Below, in pieces: positions 1 through 10,043 of a stretch of DNA of 64,000 nucleotides. The stretch's first letter is position 1. Each line of letters starts with the position of its first letter. Origin of the DNA: Fonsecaea monophora (taxonomy: Eukaryota; Ascomycota; Eurotiomycetes; Chaetothyriales; Herpotrichiellaceae); the NCBI RefSeq assembly GCF_001642475.1, contig NW_019173955.1, positions 285,779-349,778 of the forward strand, read 5' to 3'. A model generated the notes under the pieces. That model saw only the letters and a list, made by a program, of their open reading frames with translations, had not been told where the DNA came from and made no database searches. Both the position numbers and the translations under genes were made by a program.

Positions 1-1754
1 CTTATCATGCCGAGTATCAAGATGCCGTCTAGACGGCCTTTTACAGAAAGGGGAAAGAAGCTAGGCAGGTTCAAGATTATGGTTGCTGGGCGCAAAGGTA
101 AGTGTAGTTGTCCTCCTTCTCCCATGCACAAAGAGACATGCAAAAGCGGAGCGAACGAAGGCTTACTGACTGTTCCGCGGAGTGCAGGCGTGGGAAAGAC
201 CTCTCTTATAAAATCCATCGTCCAGCTCTGCGAAGACATTGTCCATGTCGATCCACTTATAACCACGAACTCGTCTCACACCTCCCATCGGACTTCTGCT
301 GGCATTTCGGAGCCAATCAACGAAGTTTATGCGTCAACAAAGCCGTACCCGATGTGGTGGTCTACAATCGAGGAGTCGCGCATCCTGCGTCGACGGAAAT
401 CGATGGGAGACTCCGTGCTCGAACGGAACGTCTGCTTTGTGGATACCGCTGATTCTGTCAAGCTGGAGAGTCTTATTCACTATGCAGAGCAACAACTCGT
501 GAACGCGATGGTAAGTGTTGACCAGCTCACGAGCGAGTTCTCGGGCTTGTTGAGTGGGCGAGGTGCAAGCCAGGTCGATGTTGTGTTGTATTTGATTTCA
601 AAAGGTGAGCCAGTGCCTTGGTCCAATCCCAGTTGTTTTATCTCGAGAGCTGATGGGGGGACTGATCATCGTGGTCTGCAGATACCATACAAGACGACTG
701 CGGATCTATTCGCCGGTTGTCTGAACTATGCAACATCATTCCTCTCATAGCAAAGTCGGATCTACTCACTCTCAAAGATCAGCAATACATCAAACAGACC
801 CTAGACTCTAGCATTTCCACCTTACCTCAACTCCCAACAACCCTACCCTCAGCGGAATCAGTTGCGTCCGCTTCAGAAGTCTCTCAACCCACACCTGCAG
901 CGCCAGCAACCGCACCTTACACTGTAACTTCCACAAATGGTCCTGACCTCGACACGATGGACGCCTCCCTCCTCATGTCCCCGGAGTACATTCAGCCTCT
1001 ACTGCCCTCCGAGCTCACCTTGCTCGTTGAATCAATCTTCGAGCCTGAAACCGTCGCTTTCCTACGCCATACTGCCGCACGGAAACTCGTGGCCTGGCAC
1101 TTGGCCCATCCTCGACTAACCTCTGTCCCATCACCCTCTCTCCCGTCACAATCGTATGACGCGTCAATGAGGAATTCAACGCTCACCTCTCCGCTACAAA
1201 CACCGCTAAGTCCTTCCAACTCCGGCGTTTTGATTCCTGTAGGGTCAGAGGTCTCACTCAACACATCGAACTCTTGGGCACTGGCCAAAGTTGCAGATCA
1301 CACGCAACGAGAAGAGAGGCTGGCGCAAATCCGGCTGAGCAAGTGGGCGAGCGAGTTGCAATTGAGTTTGCAAAGAGAAAGAGAGCGGTATGAGCGGCTT
1401 GCGAGAGGAGAACGGGCTGTCTGGCTCGTGGAGCGAATGGGGGAGGAAGTCCGCGACGGCACGATCGTGCCTCTACAGCAGGGAGACAGTACACAGGCGC
1501 TTATAAGAAAGGGCGGCAAAGCTGGCATTTTATATGGTGTGGACGTCTTGCCCAGCTATCAAATGCAGGACCCGCTAGGACTGTTGAGATGGCAGGACAG
1601 CATGCGTGCGAGAGGATGGATTGCACTGCAAATTGTGGGCAGTTTCGGCGTTGTTGGTGGATTAGCATTTTGGTTGGCGAAGCATTTTGGTGTGACTGGG
1701 AGTGTTAACGAATGGTGGACCCAAGGCTGGCATTACTTTGGTTGGCATGATTGA
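1..1754 (+). CDS. Septin-like P-loop GTPase with C-terminal membrane anchor (5' end outside window)
   Basis: Exons 1-97, 188-604 and 682-1754 join in frame and give 528 visible residues; the frame is open to the window edge, so the true start probably lies upstream. The first splice rebuilds the P-loop GRKGVGKTS. The second rebuilds the stretch DTIQDDCGSIRR, followed by LIAKSDLL, which carries an AKSD motif equivalent to the septin AKAD (G4). The G3 position reads DTAD rather than DTPG, so this is a divergent septin-type G domain. The C-terminal half has a charged Arg/Glu-rich helix (about 1290-1470) and ends in a hydrophobic segment (QIVGSFGVVGGLAFWLAK) followed by a short aromatic tail, which suggests anchoring to a membrane. 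I recall a Pezizomycotina family with this layout annotated as septin-type G-domain proteins. Its function is not known to me; it is not one of the core septins. Confidence 0.8.
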
Positions 1755-4061
1755 TGGGTGACGATAACGATGGCGAAGTCGGCGACAACGACGGTCGCCA
1801 GTCACTGGTGCCTTTCTTCAGTACCAAGGAGCGAACATCAGATGGTGCGTGCCGATTAATGGAACCTGGCTTATTACAACCTGAGTATGCAATGAGCCTG
1901 TGTGTGAACAGCCTTTGTTCCCTCTTTTCCACCTTTGAGCGCTTTGGCCTGTGACAGAGTTGACCTCAGCCCGCTCCTCTCGCGCTGAAAACCCCGGGTA
2001 ATCAGGGCAGCCAGGGATCCCTGTCTCCTCTTCTTGCACAAGGAAAATGCTCATGTGGCATTAGCCAGTGATTAACTTGTGGCTTGCCTTACCCGTACCT
2101 CGTACTCTGTGCCCGAAGACAAAGCCACGAGGGCTAGACTCAGGATTGACAGGCGGGCGTCCCACTTACCTAAGGCCTTGTCTTTCAAGGCGAGCTGAGA
2201 TTGGCTGCGTGTTTGACGAAGCATGATGTAAAGAATTATTCGGACTTTGACGCTGGGGTGACTGGCCATCTGTCATCTGCCATCCTCGGAAAGCAACCCT
2301 TGTCGCCCTTGCATGCTCATGACAGGCCACATGCAGGTTGACGGACAACCGGACAGCGGGAGACCTGCATCTGGACCTTGAACCTCGTCGAGGTGACGCC
2401 GGGCAAGACGTTGTGAAACACTGGTGTGCATAGTCGAGATCCGATTCCAAAGACGGAGGATCAGTAGGGATATGATGGAGCTGAGGATCCTCCCTGGAAA
2501 CTACCCAAAGCTGACCAGGCCTTCTGGTTTTCTTCTAGCCTTCTCCCCAATGGATCATCCTTGTTGATCACAGCTGGTGCCAGACAAGCAACAGGGCAAA
2601 ACAGGACACCAAGCACCTATCTTGGATTGGCACCATTGGTTAGCCAGATTCGTCAGGGGGCGCATGACCAAGGACGGACAGTCTTTGCAATCTGCGCCCA
2701 CGGGCTAAGGCCGGACGGGCGTTGGCTCTGAGGGCAGCACGCGATCGGTAGACACCTGTCAAAAACGGTGAGAAGTGTACTTGCAATAACGGGATGAACG
2801 GGTCGGTAGTGGTATGATTGATGGGCTGGACGCACCCATGAACCGTTTACCTTTTTCTTCCCCTCGGGTTCCCAATTCTGAGTTCTGTGGTAACGGCTGT
2901 GGTGGTCAATGGTTTACTGGCCATCATGCAGGTCAAGGTCCGTCAACCGCCACGTGGTGGACCAGGAACCGGGTTCTGGGGTGAAATCTGAAGCAGTGGC
3001 TTGACTGGGCAAGCTGCAGGGCGTAGAAAGAGGGGAGAGGATACGAGAAACACCAGGTACCAGGAGAAACAACGGGCTGTGACTGGCTCGAGCATGAGAC
3101 CCTAAAGACTGAACAAGGCACCCACAAGGGGAAGATTCCGGATGCTTGCCCTCCCAAAAGGAAAACAACAGGTACCTAGGTAGTAAGTTGCCTGGGAGCC
3201 CACCAAGGGTTAAACAAGCTTGTTTCTAACCCTGGGTAGGCAGCCCTAACAGTACCAAGAGAGCCCAGCCGCTCGGTGCGGATCGACCACCACCGCTACC
3301 ATCAACCATCACCAGACAGAGACACCTTCTTACACATATGCGCACATCTACATCTCTCTTTTCCCTCTTTTTTATCTCTTGCATCCATCCTTTTCCTCCT
3401 CTCTCGACAAAGCTCCAGGATCTTTCCAAGTCCAATCCATTGGAGTCACAAATCCGCTTTATCCAATTACGCTAGCATTACCGCCGACTTACTCGGACTC
3501 TCTCTTGCATCGCCCCAATCTCATCCACCTGAGTGATTCTACCTCCGTCGCTATTATTACTACCTCAACTCCCCTCAGATTTCACCGTCTATCCTCCGTT
3601 GCGACTCTTCCTACTGCTATAGACTCAAGATACCAGGTCAACGCCAATCTCCCCGGGTTGCCAGAGCCACCAAAAATTGTACTCCATTCGCTGGCGTCAG
3701 CACTGGCAGTTAGATCGTCTAGTCCGGACTTGACTTTGATCACCAGCGGAATTGCAGTTTTCGGCCACGCTTGCTCGTTTCCCACTCCACCGTCACCGCT
3801 GCTTTGGACTCAATCTGTGCACACTCAGACTTATTAACCCTTAATTGCGCACATTTATTCTGGAAACACCGCTATTTCTCTCCATCACCCTCCCACAACC
3901 CCAGCATCCTGGTACCGCAACAACTGGGTCACTGGGGCAAGAAAACGGGTGTGTGGCCAGCACAACCAACGATCTTGTCCTCGAACACATTGGCTTCACT
4001 CTGACCCCGGAGCTGGGTGAATCAAGGCCACTCGCAACCACAGCCGCCTCTTCTCGCAGTC
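1755..4061. other. Intergenic region with pyrimidine-rich leader
   Basis: No ORF here has both an ATG and coding character. From about 3290 the plus strand becomes strongly CT-rich (for example 3350-3410), as is common for promoters and long 5' leaders of filamentous fungi. It probably belongs to the small gene starting at 4062. The long open frame at 3379-3837 lacks an ATG start and reads as low-complexity Ser/Pro/Thr. Confidence 0.5.
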
Positions 4062-4560
4062 ATGTCTCGCCGATCTCTTGAATCCCAAAGGCCAATTATG
4101 GCTCCCAGCGTAAGTCCAAACTATTCAGTCCTCGCAGCGTCACCCTGCTGACTGATAAAATGAACAGCTCACATCAAAGCGTACTTCCAAGCGCTACTCA
4201 ACCTACTCTGCTTCTCCCTCCTTTGCCACCACAACAAGCAACTACTCAAATGCACAGACTCTCGTTTCCGGCTCCGGCACTGCCAATATCACCGTCAGTC
4301 CCGAAACCGGCATGGCCGAAATCCGCCATCTCACACAAGGTCTGGACAGGCTGGAAAACAAGCGTCTGTCGCAACAGCGCTTCGTACCCTCGCAGAAAAA
4401 GTCTGATGACTTAAGCAAACTGAGCTTGGGCGCAAAAGTCGAACGCGCACTGGGCAGAAGAATGTCTGATCAAGATGCCGTCCTCCGTGTAAAGCGGCCT
4501 GTGGCAAAGAAGACCAGTACATTCACTGTTATTGATGAGAAGGCTGCTCTCAAGATATGA
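4062..4560 (+). CDS. Small conserved basic protein of unknown function
   Basis: Two exons, 4062-4109 and 4168-4560, give 146 residues starting MSRRSLESQRP. The intron (58 nt) has GTAAGT and AACAG ends and joins in phase. The N-terminal 55 residues are Ser/Thr-rich and probably disordered. The C-terminal half is a charged helix-like stretch with the conserved-looking segment LGAKVERALGRRMSDQDAV, followed by a basic KRPVAKK patch. I recall similar short proteins in Eurotiomycetes without any assigned function. No signal peptide or membrane segment is visible. The start was chosen because a splice is needed to reach an ATG, and this ATG lies just before a good donor. Confidence 0.7.
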
Positions 4561-5404
4561 GCGTCTATAAATTTGGAAGACAAAAAAAAGAAAGATATCA
4601 AACCTTCCCGAGTGACAACCCACTCACCCAAATCACCATGGTATGGGGCAGGTGTCGAAGTCGTGGCAGTGTACGATGTTCACTTGGGGTTGGTTGTATG
4701 AGATTGATGAAGCTCATTTCATTTGTGTTTGATTGAGATGCCTTGACCATTGAGATACCATTTCCTACTTACGTTTGCATAAACGCTTGGTTGGACCGGC
4801 GTGGTTTGGGATCATCCGGTGTTGCACAGTTCTGGGTTGTGGGCTGTGAAGCACGTCCTTCTCGTCTTCACTAGGCATATTGCTCCTCCTGGGAGTCAGG
4901 GTCTCGGCTTAACCGGCAGTTGGCGGTCGTGGAGACAGTTTTGATAGCAAGATGTGGCACAAATGAGACTAGCAGAATGTTGCCCTCTGTGTCTGGAAAG
5001 TTTTCGAGGTTATCGAACTACTTACACAAATCGCGGGTTACCTCGGAGATAAAGATGTTACGAACCTTCGGGAGTGTATTCGGATCTTGTACTCGAATCT
5101 TAGACCCGAAAGCCTACTATAGGAAGAGAGATATCTACAGTATTTTTGGAAACCTCGCTAGGAAAACCCGTCTTAGTACGACTTGTATACGTCTTGGGCA
5201 CCGAAACTACTTAATATTACCAAAATATGCCTGGAAGACTCTGGGTTCGGGTTCTCCTGCCTCTCTTTGTAAACAATGTTCTTCGTTACACTATTCCAGT
5301 CGCATCGGCGAGTTAAATCTGCAGGGCGCCTAGCCTTGACCGTCTCGCCTGCTCGGTCAATTTACCACAGTTCACATTCGGCGGTGGAGGTGCTGATGAC
5401 TGTG
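4561..5404. other. Intergenic, no supported gene
   Basis: A 137-codon frame at 4920-5333 has no recognisable motif, an unusual amino-acid mix and no splice signals that extend it. The stretch 5010-5240 is richer in TA steps than its surroundings. I see no gene here. Confidence 0.4.
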
Positions 5405-5777
5405 CTAGACCCATCCGGTTGGATTATATCCCGCACCTCCAGCGGTTTCGTCTCCGGATCCCCAGGATGCAAGCCAGTATCGTTCAGCATCTACTTGCTC
5501 CTGAAAGCATTTGGCCAGGGCATTCTGTAGTCTCACCAGAGCCTCATTCACGTGTTGGAGTAGATCCAGCAATGCGCACCACTCTCTGATAGCGCAGAAC
5601 ATCTCGTTGCTGGTTAAGATTGTCGCGCGTGAGCCTGTCGAGCTTTTCCAGATAGTCCCTGCGCTCAAACCCCTCCACCCTCTGTATCAAGGATTCGATC
5701 GAGAAGGCCTCCTTTGGGGTGGAGGGCTCGGTCGACGGGATTTCCCGCTCATAGTCTGATTGTGTATCCGTACCCAC
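5405..5777 (-). pseudogene. Frameshifted coiled-coil hypothetical protein
   Basis: Two minus-strand frames overlap near 5590 and together read as one protein. The upstream frame starts at ATG 5777 and gives a Glu/Arg-rich helix ending DNLNQQRDVLRYQR. The downstream frame continues with EWCALLDLLQHVNEALVRLQ and ends after an Ala-Glu-Arg-Tyr-Trp segment. The join needs a one-base shift and there is no GT-AG intron between them. I recall a fungal family with the same heptad-like pattern (a leucine helix, then W-x(4)-LL-x(5)-EA, then a Trp-rich end), usually intact. The single lesion suggests a fairly recent pseudogene, or a sequencing error. Function unknown. Confidence 0.5.
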
Positions 5778-6052
5778 TCTCTCCTCCCTCTCGATGGTGT
5801 CGAATCACCACTTCAGGATCTGGGACCTTTGACCTTTCGTCTGAATATGAACAGACCGCAACGTGTGACACGATTTCGATTCCAAAAGGCCCAAAATTGG
5901 GTCTCAACAAGTATTGGTGGTCGCCTGGGATGAGCCGTAACAGTCACGTGCGAATGAGGAATAGCCTTTGTCAAGACGACAACGCCAAAATCTTGGAAAA
6001 GGCTTCGGAAAGGTCCAAGCCTTTTCTCCTCTACCTCAACGTTCGCGGAAAC

Positions 6053-6814
6053 ATGAAGAATCTCACGATCGTTGACATACAGTGTGATGGCCCAGACATT
6101 GTGTTTCTTTCCGCTTCGCGCCGCACAGTCTTACGTCGAGGCAACGTGGTCATCAAATCCGGATCCAGCATCAGAAGGGAGGAGGCGGATACTCTTCGCT
6201 TTGTTCGCCAGAATACGTCGGTGCCTGTGCCAGAGGTATATGACGACTATCCTCAATCCGACGGTACTCACGTCATTGTCATGGAATACGTCGAGGGCGA
6301 ACCACTGTCCGAACTGTGGCCGACCCTCTCAAACGAGGAGAAACTGGAAATTAGCGGACAGCTACGAGAGATCCTCGGTAATCTACGAGAGAAGAGAGGC
6401 AATTATATAGGAGGTATCGGAGGCACTGCTGCGGTTGACTCTCGGAAAACCACCCTCGTCGGTGGTCCTTTTGCGACTGAAATGCAATTCAACGACTTCC
6501 TCCAGTCTGATCTCATCAAGGCGGCACAGCGCAGATTTTCCTCGACCTTCTCCAAAGTTATGACATCGACCCACAAGATCCTGCTCACCCATGGCGACAT
6601 CAATCCACGGAACATCATCATTCACAACCGCCGGATCACCGCCGTTCTGGACTGGGAGAACGCCGGCTGGTATCCAGAATATTGGGAGTACGTGAAATTC
6701 TTCGGCGCTTTGGATGATTCGGACTGGGAGACCTATACCAAGCACATCTTCCCTCAGACTTACCCGCAAGAACTTGTAAACGACCTTCTCCTGGGCCAGC
6801 TGCTCCGTCACTGA
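6053..6814 (+). CDS. Aminoglycoside phosphotransferase/choline kinase-like protein
   Basis: Single exon, 253 residues from ATG 6053; the frame is open further upstream but the extra 113 codons lack family features. The kinase-like fold is clear: a lobe with VIKSGSSIRREEADTLRFV and VPVPEVY, the hinge VIVMEYVEGEPLSELW, the catalytic loop LTHGDINPRNIII (HxDxxxxN) and the metal-binding segment VLDWENAGWYPEYWEY. This is the APH family (PF01636), which is very expanded in moulds. The fungal members phosphorylate unknown small molecules, and resistance activity should not be assumed. The protein is soluble with no signal peptide. It is the only intact gene among the relics at 5.4-8.0 kb. The C terminus ends about 30 residues after the usual Trp-Glu motif, so it may be slightly short. 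Confidence 0.82.
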   Translation: MKNLTIVDIQCDGPDIVFLSASRRTVLRRGNVVIKSGSSIRREEADTLRFVRQNTSVPVPEVYDDYPQSDGTHVIVMEYVEGEPLSELWPTLSNEEKLEISGQLREILGNLREKRGNYIGGIGGTAAVDSRKTTLVGGPFATEMQFNDFLQSDLIKAAQRRFSSTFSKVMTSTHKILLTHGDINPRNIIIHNRRITAVLDWENAGWYPEYWEYVKFFGALDDSDWETYTKHIFPQTYPQELVNDLLLGQLLRH

Positions 6815-6837
6815 GAAGTGCCGGGGAAACAGACATC

Positions 6838-7125
6838 ATTCCTCAGGCGCCTCCATTATCACGTTGACCATCTTGCCGATCGCGGAGCTTCATTCTTCCG
6901 TGGTGATCCACGCCTTGTCAGAGACGGCCTTGAGGGCGTCGCCGACCCAGTTCTGACAGTTCCAGCCACGACGTCAAGGTCCGTGCAGGTCGTGTAATAC
7001 TCGTCTTTACCGTGAGCCAGTGCTAATGTATCCGGGCTCGTTGGCCACTGCCACACCCAATACAGCGTGAACTGCGAATCAACCGATACGTCACTGGGTA
7101 CGAGGACGTCAGTTTCACACCACTA
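6838..7125 (-). pseudogene. Two juxtaposed gene relics
   Basis: Reading the minus strand from 7125, one frame gives SQFTLYWVWQWPTSPD, then GKDEYYTTCTDLDVVAG. It resembles the C-terminal part of fungal secreted proteins of the DUF7492 type (LPMO-like), where I recall YTLYWVWDWPT and EIYTTCMD motifs. Near 6966 a different frame takes over with NCQNWVGDALKAVSDKAWIT, then an in-frame TGA and SSAIGKMVNVIMEAPEE. It resembles another fungal family carrying an NCQxWV motif. Neither has a start codon or a full domain. They are best read as remnants joined by rearrangement. The family names are from memory. Confidence 0.4.
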
Positions 7126-7249
7126 TTCGTTAATAGCATCAGCCAGGTCTACCTTGATTTCACTACATTTTGCCGCAGATGCATCTCCTATAAAACGCTT
7201 ACATACACAACACTAGCGGCGTCGTCGACTCGTCCGAGCAGAGACAATA

Positions 7250-7985
7250 TATGGATGATTTACTGAAACAAGAGCAGGGGCCTCGATGTATTAGCGTACC
7301 TGGCTTCTATAAGCGTTTTTCGGGACAATCCCTCATCTGGAAGAGAATGCCGCAGCTGTGTTCTCAAAATGCCAAGAAGGTGACGTTCCGTTGTATCGTG
7401 TGGAAACAGGCTGGAAGGGTTGGCTGAGAGGGCTTGAAAAAAGGGAGGTGCTGAAGTGGTTTTCTGACCGAGTTCTCGATTTCCTCAATTTCGCAAAAGA
7501 TCTCGCTTCGGTGTCAGATACAATACGAAGAATATTGACACGACTAAATAAGCCCGCGGTAGGCTCTACGGCTGAACGAGGGACAGGTATGTGCTTTGTG
7601 GAGAACCCGACGGTAAATGAACTTCCTATATCTCACCGGTCGTAAATTCTTGTCCCTACAGAGCTGAAGAGTGACCCAGCCTTGGATATGGCCACTGAAA
7701 ATGGCTTAACCTGGCGAGATACGTTCGAGAGGTACTAATCATTTAGGAAACTCGTCGATTCGCATTAGGATTGACTCTATGTGGCTCGATCATGAGGTTG
7801 TGGGGGTTTGGTCGCGTTGGTAGGATTACATCAGCACAATTTGATATGAATCAAGAAGGCCTAGGGTTTGAGCCTCAGATAGGGGCAACCAGAGGTGGCC
7901 AGAAGATGAACATCCGTGGAAAACAGGCTCGCACGCAGATGCTGTATACTATTGAAGGAAGAACAGTCCAATATGGCCCTTGAGA
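7250..7985 (+). pseudogene. FunK1 fungal protein kinase, degraded
   Basis: Pieces in order match the N-terminal half of FunK1 kinases (PF17667). PGFY and FFGTIPHLEENAAAVFSKCQ are in different frames. Then come a GTGW-like segment (VETGWKGW) and a partner of the LxP-TELKSDPALDMATENG motif that is broken by an in-frame TAA at 7643-7645. TLCGSIMRLWGFGRVG and QFDMNQEGLGF follow in a shifted frame after further stops. The catalytic lobe is missing. At least two frameshifts and two stop codons make it non-functional. FunK1 genes are numerous and unstable in Pezizomycotina, which fits an accessory segment. Confidence 0.72.
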
Positions 7986-8119
7986 GAGGCAGACATAGCA
8001 GTTATTCATGTATCCGATGCTTTGTCGAGACCAAGGGCAAAGGATGTAATCTGGCGGCCGTCAAATCGGCTCCTCTTGGGACGGAAAGGCGGTGACTGAG
8101 GATACCTATCTATTTCTTT

Positions 8120-9178
8120 TCACTTCTCTAGATACTCCTCAAACCATTGCAAAGCCTGTAAGAAAGATGCTTCCTTTGCGTACAACTGCACGCGGTCCTT
8201 GAGATCTCCACGCACCGCGAATCTGCAAGGTGAAACGGCCCCAAACTCGTTAGCTTGCCCGGCGTGTGTGTGTGTGTGTGTGTGTGCTCTAGACTCAAAT
8301 TACAAAGAAGAAAAAAAGGACTCACCCGTGTGCAACCCCGCCGTACAAGTTTATCTGGTAGGGCAGGCCTGAGGATTCCAAAATCTGCTCACTTTCATGG
8401 CGCTTCTCGGGCGGGAAGACGTGGTCGTGGGCCGCCGCGGCGATGGCGAAGGGTCCTTTGATAGCTTGCAGCTCGTCCCTTGCGATCTGGCTTGGGTGTG
8501 CGCCGTAACCGACGTCGATCTTCGCTTGGTCTGGCCGCAGGAAGCGGACGACGTATTTCGCCCCGAAACAGTAGCCCACAGCGCCGATTTTCTGTCGCCC
8601 TCGGTCAGAGATCCTGCAGAAGTGGAAAGATTTTTGTATTCTCGCCCAAAAGACTTGGTTTCTCACATACTTTGCAGTGGTGCTTGAGCCGCATCTGGGA
8701 CAAGCATGTCTCGACAATCGGGTCGACGGTGGACGCGTCGTGTCCAATGCCTCGGGCACTGTATCCACCTCCGAACCACTTGGGAATGTCGAGCTCGCCG
8801 AGCTGGTTCAGCTCGATTGCGTCGCCGTAGAAGAGGTCAGGCATCACGACAAAGTATCCGTTGGCAGCGAATTGGTCGGCCAACAGCTGAGAGTTGATGG
8901 AGCGGTGGCCGATTACATCGGTCAAGCTGTATTGAATTGGCGATTGCACGTCAGTGAGAGGGCGACATTGTTGCCTGGATAGGATGGGATGGGCTGGGCT
9001 GGACAGGCAGCTTTGAAAGTCGACAATAAACTTACAAGAGAATTGCTCTCTCCGTCGACTTGTTCTCGGGGTATTTGACATAGACCTCGAAATCGCCCCA
9101 TTGTTCCATTTGTCCCGTTGCTTCGCCTTCATGCTTGAAACCTTTGTAGCAGCAGGTATCCGGTCTGTTGGAGGTCAT
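8120..9178 (-). CDS. Dienelactone hydrolase family protein
   Basis: Four exons (9178-9036, 8926-8671, 8591-8326, 8222-8120) join in frame to give 255 residues, a normal length for the family. The N terminus has a CCYKGFKHEG segment. The catalytic triad is visible: nucleophile Cys141 in GAVGYCFGAKY, Asp189 in AAHDHVFP and His221 in GGVAHGF. The fold is alpha/beta hydrolase, cytosolic, with no signal peptide. Bacterial relatives open dienelactones in chloroaromatic breakdown; the substrate of most fungal copies is unknown. It lies 0.87 kb upstream of, and divergent to, an MFS exporter, so shared control is possible. The third intron carries a GT microsatellite. Confidence 0.88.
8264..8286. repeat. 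(GT)n microsatellite inside an intron
   Basis: An 11.5-unit dinucleotide repeat lies within the last intron of the dienelactone hydrolase gene; on the coding strand it reads (CA)n. Confidence 0.95.
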
Positions 9179-10043
9179 CTTGGCCCTGTCTGGACGGAGA
9201 GTAGTCAATTGAGGACCGGTAGTGTTCTAAATGGATATGATTGCCTTTGCAAGCAGCTGACCCTCTGGTCGAGAATATTCTCCAGCGCCTGGTCTGCTTA
9301 AAAGGCATTTTGCAATTGTGGATTTTGAGACGAAGCTGTGTGGAGGTGCGGTGACTGCAATGATGCAAACCACCACGCCTGTCTCCGATATCTCCATCCA
9401 TATTTCACGGACTTTGAGATCGGAGAGTGGCTCGTATCCAAGCATCGAAGATTACAGATCCAATTCTCCCCTGATCTGGTGGATCCCACCCGATAATATA
9501 GCCATCGATGTAATTCCTCCTGGCAAAGAGTCGGTGCGCAGGGAGATCCGGGCCGTGATCTAGGTTAAAGTTCTCATCTTACAGTGAGACCTGATTGTCG
9601 AACACTGAGTTGTTTCTACTCATACGGCGGGTCGTGTGCTTTAACATGGTGGCTGTAGACATGTCAAGGTTTTGCCCCAGAAGGGAGTCAAGGCTCGATT
9701 GGTCTTTCTTGTGGGGCGCGTTTCCACAGACCCACCTTTTTTAGACTACGCTAACCCGAATCACGGAGAAATGGTGATGGAAGGCCCGAGAGCACCTCTT
9801 CTCGTGAATTGCAGAGTACATGGAGACCGACAGCATTGCACCGAGTAGACTGCTGGCCTCATTACGACTCCTCAATCTACAACATTGCCTAAGCGTCATT
9901 TTAAGGATGATGCCTTCTCTTTTTTTATGTGTATAAAAGCTTCATGCTAAGGCAAGAAAGGATTGGTTCCAACATGCTGATGTGTTGGCGATCACTATAT
10001 CATTATCCAGCAGACCTGATACTCTTTCTTGAGGACAAGAATC
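9179..10043. other. Divergent promoter region between hydrolase and MFS exporter
   Basis: No supported gene. The region serves as the upstream sequence of two divergent genes. Short frames around 9318-9563 have no motif. Confidence 0.5.
9932..9938 (+). promoter_or_regulatory. TATA box of MFS exporter
   Basis: TATAAAA lies about 105 bp before the ATG at 10044, preceded by a T-rich tract at 9918-9926. This is a normal distance for a fungal TATA promoter. Confidence 0.55.

Noticed and set aside
3379..3837. 152-codon frame in the leader of the gene at 4062
   Set aside because: It has no ATG start, low-complexity Ser/Pro/Thr content and lies in CT-rich leader sequence.
4920..5333. 137-codon plus-strand frame
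   Set aside because: No motif, odd composition, no supporting splice sites or promoter.
5714..6052. N-terminal extension of the phosphotransferase-like gene
   Set aside because: The open frame continues upstream, but the residues lack family features and the ATG at 6053 begins the recognisable domain.
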